Shown here: piece after piece, positions 27,201 to 42,200 of the stretch
How positions within the stretch are numbered: position 1 is the first letter of the stretch
Layout of the letters: every line of letters starts with the position of its first letter
NCBI GenBank assembly: GCA_947504195.1
Contig: CANNGN010000001.1
Coordinates: forward strand, 707,510 to 771,509
Length of the DNA: 64,000 nt
From: an uncultured Vibrio sp.
GTDB lineage: Bacteria > Pseudomonadota > Gammaproteobacteria > Enterobacterales > Vibrionaceae
Reading direction: 5' to 3'
Notes under the pieces: generated by a model
Told to the model about the DNA's origin: nothing
The model's database searches: none
What the model saw: the letters and a program-made list of their open reading frames with translations, nothing else
Position numbers and translations under genes: made by a program

Positions 27201-30200
27201 ATCGCGATATCTGGGGCTTCAGTGTCGATAACAAACGTACCGGTTTCGGTAGCCACATTCCCAGAACTATCTGTTGTTGTAATCGTAAACTCATAAGATC
27301 CATCGGAAAGCGCGCCACCGCTGTTACTTATGGTAAAATCGCCATTTGCATCGACAATAACGGACACATCAGCTTCGGTAAACTCTGTAATACCCGACGT
27401 TGCTGTCGTATTGGTCAGAGCAATAGTTACCGTCGCGCCTGGATCGGTTGTACCGCTAATAATATCGCCAGTGACATTAGCAGCGTTAAAGTATTCACTT
27501 CCTGACTCTTCTTGACCTAGTACTTGAATATCCGTCAATTCAACATCAGTATCAGCGACAATTTCTATCGTGTCAGTACGCCCTGATGATTCGATAATAA
27601 TTTGATAACCATCGACTAAATCATCCAAATCTAAGCCAGTGTTGTTAATTTCCCATACACCGTTGCTATCAGCTGTGCCCTCGAACTCATATACGCTATT
27701 TGAATCAACATCAGTCACGATATTGCCATCAGCATCAGCAAGATACACTATATAGGTTGCTCCTGCTGCTGTTGTGCCACTTAGCGCTAAGGTCAATCCA
27801 GTGGTGACATCACCATTGATAACCAATTGTTCCTGACCATTCTCATCGGTTGTTACAGTAAGTGAATCAGTCGAAAGATCGTCAACGTCGATGGTAACCG
27901 TACTCGGCTCAATCGTTACGGTACTTTCAGTTAACGTTTCATTTCCAGAAATATCGGTCGCTTTAATTTGGTAGGTATAGGCATCGTCAGACGCGGCAAG
28001 GGTAATATTGAAGCTATATGCGCCACTTCCGTCAACATCCACATCATGCCATTGCCCACCAATGAATACTTCAACGGTCGCGGTAATATCGTCAACAGCC
28101 CCTTCAATCAAGACCGTATTATATTTCGTCGTTAAGATAGGTGCCGAATCACCATTGCCGGTACTTGAATCGGCAACATCGTAAATACTACCATCATCAC
28201 CATCAACGACACCGTCGCTATCAGCAAGCCCATCACTGTCAGCGGTTAATGATGAAATGGTTATGGTTGACAACACGGGCGCCGTTGCATCGACTTCGAA
28301 ACTAACACTCACTCCAGCAGTTTCATTGCTTCCACTGACATCCTCTGCCGCCGTAACGATGTAGGTATAGTCTCCCGAAACAAGCTCACTAAACGTATAA
28401 CTCCATGCACCATTGTTATCTGCGGTAGTTGTTCCAATTACCGTTGTACCATTACTGCCATAAATGGTCACAAATGCATTGTCTGTGGTTACACCAACTA
28501 AGGTTGGAGTCGTGTCATTGGTAATATCATCTGAATTACTGTCCGAAGTCGCAGAGAGTGATGCTGTAATACTTATCGTTTCATCGTAATTTAGTATTTT
28601 TTCAAAACGAGTTTCATTGCCGTGTGTATCCGTCGCGGTAAATACCAATGAGTATTGGTCAAATTGTTCGGATTCTACGGCATTTATTGCATCTAGCAAG
28701 GCATCGAAGTCAACGGTAAATGAACCACCAACCAATGAAATATATTCAGAATAATCGGTACCATTAACAGTTAGCGTTAGAGAATCTAAATTACTTCCCG
28801 TATCGGTGATTTCACCAGAAATAATCATCTCTTCTTGTGCACCGACTACCCACCAGTCATCGTCGAGAGCAAATGTATCAGCGCTATCACCATCACTGGT
28901 ATTTTCGTCTGCGCTAAACGAAACTGTACTGAATATAGGAGCAGTAGAGTCGAAATTGACTAGATAAGGAGTGCTCGCCGCGCTTTCATTACCCGCGAGA
29001 TCTGTTGCTGTAAAGCTGTAGTAATACTCACCATCTAGCTCATCGGTATAATCAGTGGTCGCAGTATTAGCAGAATCGATGTCCAAGACCCAATTACCAC
29101 TACTATCTGCAACCGTAGTAATAGAGTAATCGGTCCCTCCACCAGAATTGGTTGCACTAAAGTAAAGCGTAACGGTCGCATAAGGTTCCGTCGTCCCAGA
29201 GAATGTCGCTTCGTCATTAATTAAATATGTTTGATCTACAACCGACTCACCGTTGATAGACACTAATGTCGGTGCTGTTGGAATTGCGTTATCAACAGTG
29301 ACACTGTTAGACAACGAGTTCGTTAACCCATTCTCATCACTGACGTTAATAGTATAGGTGTATGTACCATCGGATAAACCACCAAAGTTGAGCGTCCATG
29401 TTTGCACGCCATCATCAGCTGTGGCGTCGTTTAACGAGAAGCTGTATAGGCTCGACGAAATTGGGTCGCCATTTTCATCCACTACAGTGATGCTGACATC
29501 ATCTGTATCTATATTATCAGCCAATTGACCGACTGCATTAAAAGTAGACAATTGAGTATAGAAATAGGATGTACTACTACCTTGATATTGACCATCAATT
29601 TCAGCGCCTGAACTCACATCTTCATATTCAGTAAACGTCAGTTCAACAGGTGTGATTGTGAAGGTCTGTAAACCATCCGTTTCGGTCGAAATGGTCGAAC
29701 TACTTTGGTTTCCTGCCAAGTCTGTAATTGACACAGAGTAACCAAAGTGAGTTGTATCATTTACATTTAGAGTGGCTTCAGCAGCCCATGTATTATTGCT
29801 TAATACCGTTGCAGTTGCGATTGTACTTACGCCGCCAGATACGATATTTCCATCAACATCAATTTCGTATACCGTTATCGTAATGATTGAACCTTCTTCA
29901 ACTTCACTAGAAATATCCGACACCGCGCCACTAATGTAGACCGTTTGTGCGGACGTAATGTAGTCACCAGATTGTCCATAATCGTAAGAAGTATTAGAGG
30001 TAACGTCATAAAGAGGCATTACTGATGTGATGGTACTTGCTAACGGTGCATCACTATCGATAGTAAGATCATCGATCGTCTCACTAACCTGATTACCCAT
30101 TGTATCAGTTGCGGTAATCACTGCTGAGTAATCGCCGGATGCTAGCTCACTATCGACCTCAAGAGACCAAGTACCATCAGAACCAACTTCTGTGTTCACC

Positions 30201-33200
30201 GTTGTAACAGTATCCCCATTGGAATCGACAATCTCGATTTCAATGGCTGCACCTATTTCCCCTTCACCTTCAAATACAGGTGTTTGATCATAGGTTACAT
30301 GATCGCTATCATCTGACCCAGTGTCGCTGCCATCGGACAATGCGACATTGCTCAAGTCCGTAGTGACATCAAGAGCGAAATACCCTTCGTCGACCGTTAA
30401 CCCATCAACTTCCGGAGTTTCTATAATCACATTCGATGCTTCATTCCCAGCGTCGTCAACGGCACTCACTTCATATCTATATTCTGCTTGTCCGTTGGTA
30501 TCGACAGCAAGCTCATCGACTTCAACCGTAATGGTCGCAACCCCTTCAGCATCAAGATTCACTGTACCCATTTCGACGCCATTTACCGAATACGTTCCTG
30601 AGGTACTATCCGACTCATTTTCAGTAATAGTAATTTCATAGGTATATTCAATATCGGCGTCTTCGAGATCAGTAATTGTTAAGGTCGCCGTCGTACCCGC
30701 TTCTGCTGAGACCGTAAAGACCGGAGAGGCCTCACCAAGCAGTGGTACGGTATAACTGGTATTGCCATCGATGACTTCTGTTGTCGTTGTAGAACGATCT
30801 TCTAATTCAGACTTCAGATCAGCGTCAGTTTCATCCGCCCAAGTGTCATCTTCAACGGATAGGTCTGGTTCAAGTTCGACTGAGACAATCTCTGGCCCAG
30901 CAGTATCAATCTCGATTTCGGCATCAACGAGTGTACTATTGCCTGCTTTATCTTCTGAAGTGACTGTATAGGTATAGGTTCCATCTGATAGTTCTGCTGC
31001 ACCTTCAGAAAGTAAACTAATGGTCCATGAACCATCGATCGCATCAGCGGTGGTTGAATAGGCGTTTCCTGCAATGACTAATGTCACCAAAGAGCCAGTT
31101 TCGGCAAAACCAGTAAAGGTAGGTTGAGTATTACTGGTCGAATTATCATTCGTATTACCAGTATCCGTATCGCCACCGTGGTCAAGGAAATCATTTGCAT
31201 CACCGAAGCCATCATTGGTTGGCGTCTCAGGCGCTGTCGTATCTAAGGTTAATTCAAGAGCATTCCCTTCTGAGTCCAATGTCTGCGTCGAAGTATTTCC
31301 TGCAATATCGGTAAGTACCACTTCGTACGAGTAGACGCCATCTCCATAACTTTCCAAGTCAAGTATTGCACTCCAGTCAGTCCCATTAATTGTGGCGCTA
31401 AAACTAACATCGGTGAGTGTTGTCGTCGTTCCATCAGCGGTGACGGACAACAAAACGACGTCTACGCTTTCAACAAGTGTTGTTTCTACACCATCGACGT
31501 CAACAATTTCTAGGGCAGAGAAGCTTCCTTCTATTGTTGGAGAAGTTAGATTGGTCGTATTGTCATTCCGGTCTGTATCTTCAGAGTCGATGTAAACTTC
31601 TGCAGCGGTATCAGTATCAAAACTCAGACCATCCACTATCGCAGCATCTGGTGAACTTTCATCAACAATAAATCCATAATTAATCGTCGTGGATTCAGAT
31701 GACAGTGTTGTCTCGGTCCCATCAATCGTAGCAACCAGAGTTGTACCATTGTTACTTATGGTTTTAGTGATACCCACTGTATTGGTTGAACTAATCTCGT
31801 ATTCGTAACTTGTGCCATCACTCAGTAAATCTTCTTGATCCTGTGTGAGGGTATAATTCCAATTGCCGTCCGTATCTATCGTAACACCGGTTATAGTTAC
31901 CACGTCACCAGTGCTATCACTAATGGTAATAGACACGGTAGTTCCTACCTCGCCAGTACCTTCAAATGACATATTGGTCGCATCAAGATCAGTATAATTA
32001 TTAATATCATCAGCCCCGGAGTCAGAGTCTGTGGTCATCGCTCCGGTCAGGCTGTTAGTAGTATCAACGATAAATGTTTGAGTGTCGCTTACTGAACTAT
32101 TACCAGCTCTATCAACAACGGTAATATAATAGCTAGCTTCTCCATCACTCAGTACTGTACCCGATAAATCAATACTCCAATCGGTATCACCTTCAGCAAC
32201 ATCGACGTCAATATCGTATGAGGATCCACCGGCATCCGTGACAGTTAAAGTAAGGGTGACAGCGTTAGCATCCGACACCGTTCCTTCGAAAGTTGGGCTC
32301 GCGTCTGCTGTATAACCGTCCTTCACAGTATCGGAGATCATGTCGAAATCCGTTATCGTTGGCGCGGTAGTGTCCACTTCAAACGTCGCACTGTTAGTCG
32401 GTGTTATGTCGGTCGTATTACCGGCAATATCGGTCTCCGAAATAGCATACGTGTACTCACCATCTGCCAACCCTGAGAAACCATAATCAGCCGACGAAGT
32501 ATCTAATGCCCAAGAATAGTTGCCATCTCCGTCACCATCTACGTCACTCACTCGAGTGGTAAATACGCCAACGGCAGAATCTCCGTCGTAAATCGTTACC
32601 GTAACCAGAGATCCCGCTTCACCATTACCACTAAACGACGGTTTAGTGTCACTGCTGATCTGATCGGAGTCACTGCTACCTGTATCGTTATCTGTAGTGT
32701 GGAGGTAACCTTCGCTGGTCGATGCATCAACACTGAGATCAATGTCAAATGACAGTTCTTCAGAGCCTCCATCGGTTAAAGTAGTAACGTTACCCGAACT
32801 GTCAGTTGCGATAACTTGGTACGCATACGTTCCTTCAGTAAGGTTACTATCACTGCCAGCACTGATCGTGCTTACGATATCATCAACCGATACGCTCCAA
32901 TCATAGGTATCAGAATCATTTAGTACATCACTAACAGTACCGCTATAGCTGTAACTATTTGGGTCCAACGTGACGGTACTACCGCCTGTTGTAACCGACA
33001 CTAATTGAACTGAAATTGAAACGGCGCTATCGACTGTTCCTTCAAGGGTTGGGTCTACATTTGTTACATTATCTTGATTTTCTGAAGAGATATAATTGAC
33101 ATCATCGCTTGGGACACTTGTTGAGTCAGTGTCATCACTCACACCTAAAACGGTTACCGTACTTTGGGTCGTATCATAGATAACATCACCTTCGATGGTT

Positions 33201-36200
33201 TTCTCATTTCCCGCCAAATCCGATGAAGTTATAGTGTAATGATATGTCCCTTCGTCAATTAAAATATTCGAATCACTTAAGGTATAAGTCCAATTTTCAA
33301 GCGTTTCATCATCACTGTCTGTGGTGATAGTAAAGGTATCTGTGTATGAATACCCTGAATCATTTGTAATGCTAATTGTAACGCTATCTGCATCTTCTGC
33401 TTCACCGCTAAAACTCAGTTCCCCATTATTTGTGGTTGAGGTAGGAAGAGTTACGGTTACCGCTCCAGACTCGTCAGTTGCAGAAGTACTTGTATCACTG
33501 CCATCGATTTGAGTTGCTGCAATGTCGGCAGTAAGCTCATTGGTTAAATCGACGGTAAACGATGACGGGCTAGACGTGGTGGTAAGACCCACTTCATCGG
33601 TCATCGAAACTGTATAATTCCACTCACCTTCTGTCAGCTCGTATTCTGCCGGAAGTTCAATGCTCCAATCTCCGGTATCATCTATCGCCTGAATAACTTG
33701 ATAGATATCGTCACCATTTGTAATAGTTAACGTAATCGTACCTGTTTCATCTGCCGTACCAATAATGGTTGGCGTTGCTACATTCGTGTACGCATCAGAA
33801 TTAGAGTCTCCACTATCGCTCTCACTAAGTAATCCTAAAACCGTCAACGTTGGAGCAGTACTATCAACAACAAACTCTTCGGTATCAATAGTGGTCGTGT
33901 TATTAGCAATGTCGATTAACGTTACATCGTATTGATAGGTACCATCAGCCAAACCTGATCCAATAACATCGCTGTAGCCGTCGGTACTACTGTTAATTGT
34001 CCAAACGTAAGTATCGTCTGTATCGACGTCTGAATCTTCCACAGATGCACGCGTAGTAATCGTACCGAGCTCTGTACGCGAACCATCACCGTTAACTTGA
34101 TAAATGGTCACTTCTACCACCGCATCTTGCTCGGCGGTCCCTTTCAATAAAATATTACCTGAGTCAACCGCATCATATTCCGAAGAATCAGCCAATGTGA
34201 CGTTAACAAGGTCATCGACAGTAGCACTCGCGGTATCAGTATTAAATTGACTATCCAAAACAAAGCTTAAGATATCTTCACTGTCAGCGTTATCTGCATC
34301 AAGTTCGATGGCAACCGCGTCTTCGATAGTGACACCGTCATAAGCAATAACTTTGTAGCTATAGGTCCCGTCAGCACTGCCATCACTTTCCAGAAGATCA
34401 CTTAACTCTACGGTCCAGCTGCCATCATCTTCAACGACAACGGTATATGTATTGTCTGCTTCGGTAAGGGTAGTTTCAGTGCCGTCAACATCTGTGTAAC
34501 TCGTCAGTACAACAGAAATAAAGTCGGCTCCACCCGTTGTTGTTCCCTCTAAAATCGGGGATAGATTGGTGATGTTATCGTTATTTTCATCGCTATAAGT
34601 AGTCGTATCATTATTTGGTTCAGAATCAGAGTCATCAGTTAGCCCATCGGAGGACACTGTGACTTCTGAGTCAGTTTTTATTTCAAAATCACCTTCATAG
34701 GTTTTTGTATTTCCAGCCACATCAGTAGATGAAATGGTGTATGAGAAATCTCCGTCAGTCAGCTCTCCATCAGCATACCCACTCGCAACCAATAGCGCCT
34801 TAGCCGCATCTGAGCCTAAATCGTAATCCCAATCACCATTGGAATCGGCGGTTACCGTTGTGACTAAAATCTGCGTTGTTCCATCTGAAGCATAAATGAC
34901 GAGGCTAACGGAATCATCAGATGCTTCAATTGAGCCAGAAAATGTTGGAGTCAAATCGTTAGTAATTCGGTCTGGATTGGTCCAAATTTCATTGTCATCA
35001 GTTGAATCAGTCGCATTGTAGTTCGCTGATTCATAATCATTAACTTGAGCCCCTGAATCCATATCAGCATTCAGTTCATTGGTAGTATCAACGTCAAAGC
35101 CCTGCGCTTCAGATATAGCCGAAGAGTTGCCATTGATATCACTAGCACTTACGTAATATTCGTAACTACCGTCTGTTAAAGCTGCGATGCTAGAATTATT
35201 GGAAAGATCATAATCCCAAATCCAACTACCACTGCCCGAGTCATACGAAGTTGTAATACCTTCAACAGTGACCGCTTGTTCTGTTATTTGATCGCCATCA
35301 TTATTAGTGGGTACGATCGTCAAGGTAATCGTCCCTTCTTCACTGATCACGCCGTTAAAAGCAGGTGAAGTATCCTTCGTTATACCATCAGACGTAGAAT
35401 CCCCAGTATCAGCCGATTCGCTTAGCGTAAACGACTCAATGGTCGGGCCCGAGATATCAACGATGATTTCGGTATCGCTTCCCTCAACAATCGTTTCTGT
35501 GTTTCCTGCAGTATCAGTTATCGATACTTGGTATTGGTAAGTTCCGGCGGTTAATGAATCGGCATAATCATCATCGTTGATACTCCAAGTTCCACTTTCT
35601 GACACTGAGGCTGTTGCCGTAGCACTCACGTCCGTTGAAACTACGCCATATTCATCAACTTGATAAATCTCAACCGTCACTGTCGAGTCGGTTTCACCTG
35701 TACCGCTAAAGTTAAGTGTTTGATCGTTTGTAACGGTATTACCATCAATATCTTCATCTGTTGTAGACTGAAGAACAGCAGTTTTTGGATCAACCAAATT
35801 ATCTAGAGCAAATGTCAGTTCGTCACTAGAAATAACACTAATATTGCCAGTTATATCAGTAGCAGTAACCGTGTATGCGTATTCTCCATCTAACAAACCT
35901 GAATCATCATCCAGGCCGGTCAAGCTTACTTCCCACGTACCATTCGCTACTGTCGCATCATAGGTATAACTGCCCGCATCTAACGGAACACCATCTTTAC
36001 TCACTAACGTAACAGAAACCGTCATACCCTCACTATCTTCAACGGTACCTTCTAAGACTGGGGTAAGATTGGTTATATTATCTGAATCGGACGTCCCCGA
36101 ATCTGAACCAATGGTTAAACCAGAAGACGTTAATCCGCTCGGATTACCAGTATCAAGGGTAAACTCGCCCTGAACTTCAGTGTTGTTACCCGCTAAGTCA

Positions 36201-39200
36201 CTTGAAGTAATACTGTAGGCATACTCGCCATCCGCCGAAAGGTCGGAGTCAACGTCAATTGTCCACTCTCCAGATTCTACCGTTGCTGTTGTGGTATAAA
36301 CTTCAACAGCACCGTCTCCATCATCATGAGTAATCGATAAAGTAACGACATCGCCTTCTTCTCCTGTTCCGCTGAAACTTGGAGTAGCGTCATTTGTAAT
36401 TCTATCGGGCTGCTCTATTAATATTGAACCATCACCCAGAGTTGACGTAGCTGTAGTACTAAGGTCGTTTGTATCTTGTTCACCTGATTCCATTTCTCCA
36501 GATAAGGTATTTACAGTATCGATGGTGAACGACTCGGTGCTCGCTGCGTTAATTTCACTGACATTACCAACACTGTCGGTTGCGACAACACTTATGTCAT
36601 ATTCACCATCAGTCAGTTCAACCGAAGCCCCGGTGTCATCAGTGTCACTTGCGAGATCGATAGACCAATTTCCGTCAGTGTCCACACTCGTTGTAAAGTC
36701 ATAACTCGTATCAGAGTTAGTAATAGTTATGACAACCGTCGTTCCTGAATCAGCATTACTCACCGCACCAGAAAAGGCTGGTGTGGTATCATTGGTATAA
36801 TCATCATATTGAGAGTCACCAGTATCGCTGCTAGTGACCAGATCAATAGAATCTATAATTGGTAAGGTAAAATCGAGTTCAAATGAACCAGTGATCAAAT
36901 CTTCTTCTGAATTGGTGTTGCCGGCGATATCAGTAATCGCGATCTCATAGGCATAATCTCCAGATTCTAGATTCAAGCCACTGTAATCGCTCGCGACTAT
37001 GACCCATTCGCCATCACTGTTGACAGTTGCAGCTTCAGTACCCTGTGAAATAGTAGACCCATCACCATTAACCAAGAAGAATTCAACGGTGACCGTTGCG
37101 CCAACTTCACCTGTTCCAGAAAATCCAGGTTCAGTCGAAACCTTAACAACATCACCTGTTTCGTCTGCACTCGAACTGTCGTAATTCATCGTTCCTGTGA
37201 ATTGATCAATCACAGTATCAACTTCAAAAGAACCACTCACCGTATCAGATGCCGAACCAAGGTCGTTGTAGGCCACCACATCATAGGCATAGACACCATC
37301 AATGGTTAAGCCATCAATTTCCGCTTCCCACTCTCCACTTGTAATCGTTGCGGTATATGTTCGATCAGCTTCATCACTCGTTAATGCAATGCCATCGATA
37401 GACGTTAATATAATGTCTACGCTGACTGCTTCATCACCTACTGTTCCTTCTAGGACTGGGGTTAAGTAAGTAATATTATCATTCTGTTCTGACACACCAC
37501 TCGGCTCGGAGTCGGATGCATCCGTTAAGCCTTCGGTGGTTAATGTCGTCACAATGGTTTGATCAACCGTTACCGAACCCGTATAGGTTTTAGTATTTCC
37601 AGCTAAGTCCGTTGATGTAACGTTATAAGTGAAGGCTTCGGAAAGTGAGTTATCCGCCTGATCTAATAATGCTTCGGTATCGAATGACCAGGTTTCAGAC
37701 GTACCATTGCCCTGTGTTCCTGGAAGAACGATGGTTTCTGTTGCAACGGCATTGCTATCACTATCGTAAACGGTAATCTCTACGGTATCACCCGCTTCAC
37801 CGCTACCGGTAAAGTGTAACTCGGAGTCATTAGTGATTTTGTCCGCTAGCTGTATTGTGGTGGTATCGCCAGAGATGACCGCAGGACTATCTACCGCACC
37901 GTTGTTATTTGTTGCATCGATGTCCACTTGTAGCGTATTTTCGAGGTCTAAAGTGAAACTGTATTCGCTGCTGGCGAGTTCATTCCCTGCAAGGTCTGTC
38001 GCAGTGACCGCGTAATAGTAAGTACCTGATGAGGTCATTTCATAGTCAGTACTGGATAAATCGATTGACCACGTATCCGTTACCTCTTCCACATCATAGG
38101 TAAAGCTATCAACTACATCACCATCGCTATTTTTCTGGTAAATAGTAAAACTTATATTGGACGTTTCATCTACCGTCCCTTCAAATACAGGCTGTATATT
38201 AGATGTATAGTCATCTGAATTGTACGTACCGGTGTCAGACTCACTACTGTTTTCAAGTTCTGCGGTAGCGATGGGATCGGTTAAATCAACGGTTACCTGC
38301 TGTGCATCAAGCGCTGTTGTGTTACCAGCATCATCAGTTAGCGATAATGTGTAACTATAATCGCCTGCATCGAGTACAGTGGACTCTTCGGCAAGATCAA
38401 TAGTCCAAGAACCATCGCTATTAATTACTTCTGTGGTATACGTTTGACCATCTATCGTTAATTCAACGCTCGCTCCAACCTCACCAAAGCCACTAAATGT
38501 CGGAGATTGTGCCGTAGTTATGCCGTCATCTTGATGTAATCCTGTATCACTTTCTTCAGTTTGAGCCAAGCCTCCTGAAAACGCGAATTCGGTTTCTGCA
38601 GTAGAATCATATTCAAAACTGCCAGTTTCGCTACTACTCACATTACCAGCAACATCTGTAGAAGTGACACTGTAATAGTACTCACCATCCTCATTAAGGT
38701 TACCATCTAAGTCCAACAACCCAGCATCGTCAAGTGTGTCGTTACCTTGTAAATTGAGGTTCCACGCCCCATCAGAATCAGCAGTAGTAGTCAGTGTGAT
38801 TTCCGTTCCGTCGACAGTGGTCAATATCACGCTTACTTCAGCATTTGCTTCTGTAGTTCCTTCAAGAGTTGGGGTTATGTTGGTGATCTGGTCGCTAAGG
38901 CGTGCGTCATCATCCGCCACACCTTCCGGTGCAGAATCAGATGATGAGCTGATACCGGAAATATAGACACTCGATTCATTATCGATACTTATTGAACCTG
39001 AAATCGTATCCGAAGTGTTTCCAGTCTTATCCGTCACCTCAATTTCATAAGTATAATCATTGTTTTCTGATAACGAATCAGAGAGGGTATACGACCATTC
39101 ACCTGTATCGCCTCCAGTATCAACAAACGTTAGCTGATCATTACTAGCAGCGGCGTCTTCACTGTTTATAAAGGTAGCGCTATATACTTCTCCACCATCT

Positions 39201-42200
39201 AACAATATGGAGATAGTCACTTCTGCATCCAGCTCTGTCGAACCAGTAAAAATTGGATTCACAGACTGAGTGACGCCGTCACTTGAATCATTTCCTGTAT
39301 CAGTACTATCACTTAGTTGTGCTGTTGCATCGACAGAGCTATCTATGGTTATGGTTCCAGTTAAATCATCAACAACCGTACCATTTCCCACTAAATCTGA
39401 GTCTAATGCGGTGGTGCTCGTGATCTGGTTTCCAGCAACATCAGTGACAGTAAAACTGTAATCGTAGTCACCTTCTGCATCTAACGCATAACCGGATTCC
39501 CATGTTTCACCAGAAACTAAGTATTCGGATGAGACGATAACCGTCCAACTGGTAGGATCCACGCCATCAAACACCGCCTGATAGGAGTAACCATCTATTG
39601 CAACAACCACGGTCGCGCCTTCTTCTGCAGAACCGCTAAATGTTAATGGAAGTTCATTGGTTATTTCATCGGTGGTGAATTCCGTTGCACGCCCCGAATC
39701 TGAGGTTAACTCTGATGTAAAACCACCAACTTGAGTATCAATGATAAAGTTTTCTGAAGTCGTGCTCCCAACATTATCTGCAGTATCCGTCATAACAACT
39801 TGGTAGCTGTAGCTGCCGTCGCTTAATGCAGCCTGTTCAGCGGCGGTTAAGGTGTACGTCCAATTGTTACCATCACTATCGTAGCTGTCGCTAATGGTAA
39901 TGTCGGTATAACTACTGATATTACCCTCACTATCAGTGATGACCAATTCGAGTGATGAACCAACTTCAGCAGTTCCTGCAAAGATAAGCTGTTCATCAGC
40001 TTCAATAAGTAGCCCTGAACCCTCTTCGATATAATCACTGACAATACTTGCCGTAATCTCTCCAACCGTATCTATGGTTAGGGTCTGGGTATTACTGACT
40101 GAATTTCCAGCTTTGTCGGTTGCAGTTATGGTGTAATCGTGGTCGCCTTCGGTTAACGTCGACGTCCATTGTGCGCTCCAAGACCATAATCCGGTGTCAG
40201 CATCATATTCACCTATTTCAGCAGTAATTGTCTCACCGCCAATTTGAATCTGTACAATGGCATCACCGTCGTCAGTCGTTCCACTAAACAAAGGCGAGTT
40301 GTCATTTGTGATGTCATCACCTTGTATTCCTGTATCGGAACTCAGATCCAAGATTGTTGTCACTTCAGGGGCAGTTCGGTCAACCGTTACACTCTGTACA
40401 CCTGATGAACCGTAGTTTCCGGCAGTATCGTTAGAATCGATATAATACTCATAAGTACCTTCGGCAAGGCCAGAGACATCAATCGCCCATTCTCCATCTT
40501 CAACTACAGCGTCATAAGTACTGCCGTTTATATGAAGGATCACTTTCTGGTCTTCGTCACCCGTTCCAGAGAACACAAGTGTATCGGCGTTAGTGATCGA
40601 ATCCGTTGCAGCCTCGAGTGTGTCGGTATCGCTGCCAATATCTCGTCCGCTATCACTGCCAATATCAAGGGAGCCATCGACAGTATTTTGTGTATCGAGT
40701 ACGAAATCCATGGTCTCGGTTGTCGTATTCCCAGCGCCATCAGTGTAGGTAACTGTCAGCTCGTGGGTGCCTTCTCCAGAGATCTCCGTTAAGTCAACAT
40801 ACCAATTTCCATCATCTCCGACTGTTGTTGTTACAGGAGCTGCATCTGATCCGGTTTCAACAACAGAAACAGACGCACCAATTTCGGCGCTGCCAGAGAT
40901 ACGAGGCGTTGTATCCGCTGTAATTCCATCGGCATCGAGGTCGGCATTAGCTGGATTGTTAACCAGTGATTCATCAACCGGAGCACTGTCGCTTGAAGTA
41001 TCTAGGTGAGCTGAAACTGAAATAACTGGGCCACTGTTATCAATAACCAAACTGTCCGAGATAGTTTCTGACACATTTCCAGCAATATCTTCTGCGACAA
41101 TGGTATAGGTGTAGGTTGTATCATCACTGAGAGCATCAGAGTCTGTAAACGCAATCGACCATGCTTCGTCCGATACGGTTACTGTTTTAGTGATATCGCC
41201 AGACGTATCAGAGCCGTCAGCTTCGTTATGTAATACCAAGGTTACGGTAGCGTCATTTTCGCCAGTACCTGTAAAGATTGGCGTCGTATTTTGCGTAACG
41301 CCATCGGTGCTACTGTTGCCGGTATCGATGACTGTTGAATCTTGTAGTTGACCAGAAAGCGATGTCTCAGTATCGATAGTCATTAATTCAGATATAACTG
41401 AACTGTTTCCAGCAGTGTCTGTTGCGGTTAATGAATAACGGTACTCTCCGTCACCCAGTGTATACATTTGGCCATCATCAGCCGTTACAGATTCGGCGTT
41501 GATATCCCAAGTACCGCCTGAATCTACCGTTGTAGTATAAGTTGCAACGATCTCAGTAAGCTCATTATCCGTTCCTGCTCCAGATATAACGGCTTCAATA
41601 GACAAAGTGACAGTATCACTTTCATCACCTGTTCCAGAAAACATCGGAGTATTATCACTGGTGTAATTATCGTAGCTGAATGGATTTGCGTTGGCATCGG
41701 TTGCTTTGGTATCAGAGGAGTCATCTAAGCTACCAGAGAAATTTAACGAGGCATCAATATTTAACGTTCCAGTAATCGTATCGGTATTTCCTGCTTCATC
41801 TTCTGCGCTTAGTGAATAACTGTATTCACCATCGACCAAACCATCAGCGAGACCGGCGCTATCCCAAACACCGTCATCAATTATCCACGTTCCATCTGCA
41901 TTCACGGTTGCCGCAAGGCTCACGCCACCAATTAATAAGGTAACCGAACTTCCAACTTCAACCTGACCAGAAAAGTTAGGAGATGTGTCTTGTGTGAAAG
42001 GTTCAGCATCGTCGGAATGTTCTGAATCGAGCAATGCACTAAATTCACTGATTCCGAGATCAATTGTAAAGCTTTCCCCTGATACGGCTTCACTATTTCC
42101 AGCGGTATCTGTCGCCGTCACGGTGTATGAATAATCACCTTCGACTAAGGTATCTGTCGTTGGAACTGTATACTCCCAGGTATAATTTCCGTCACTATCG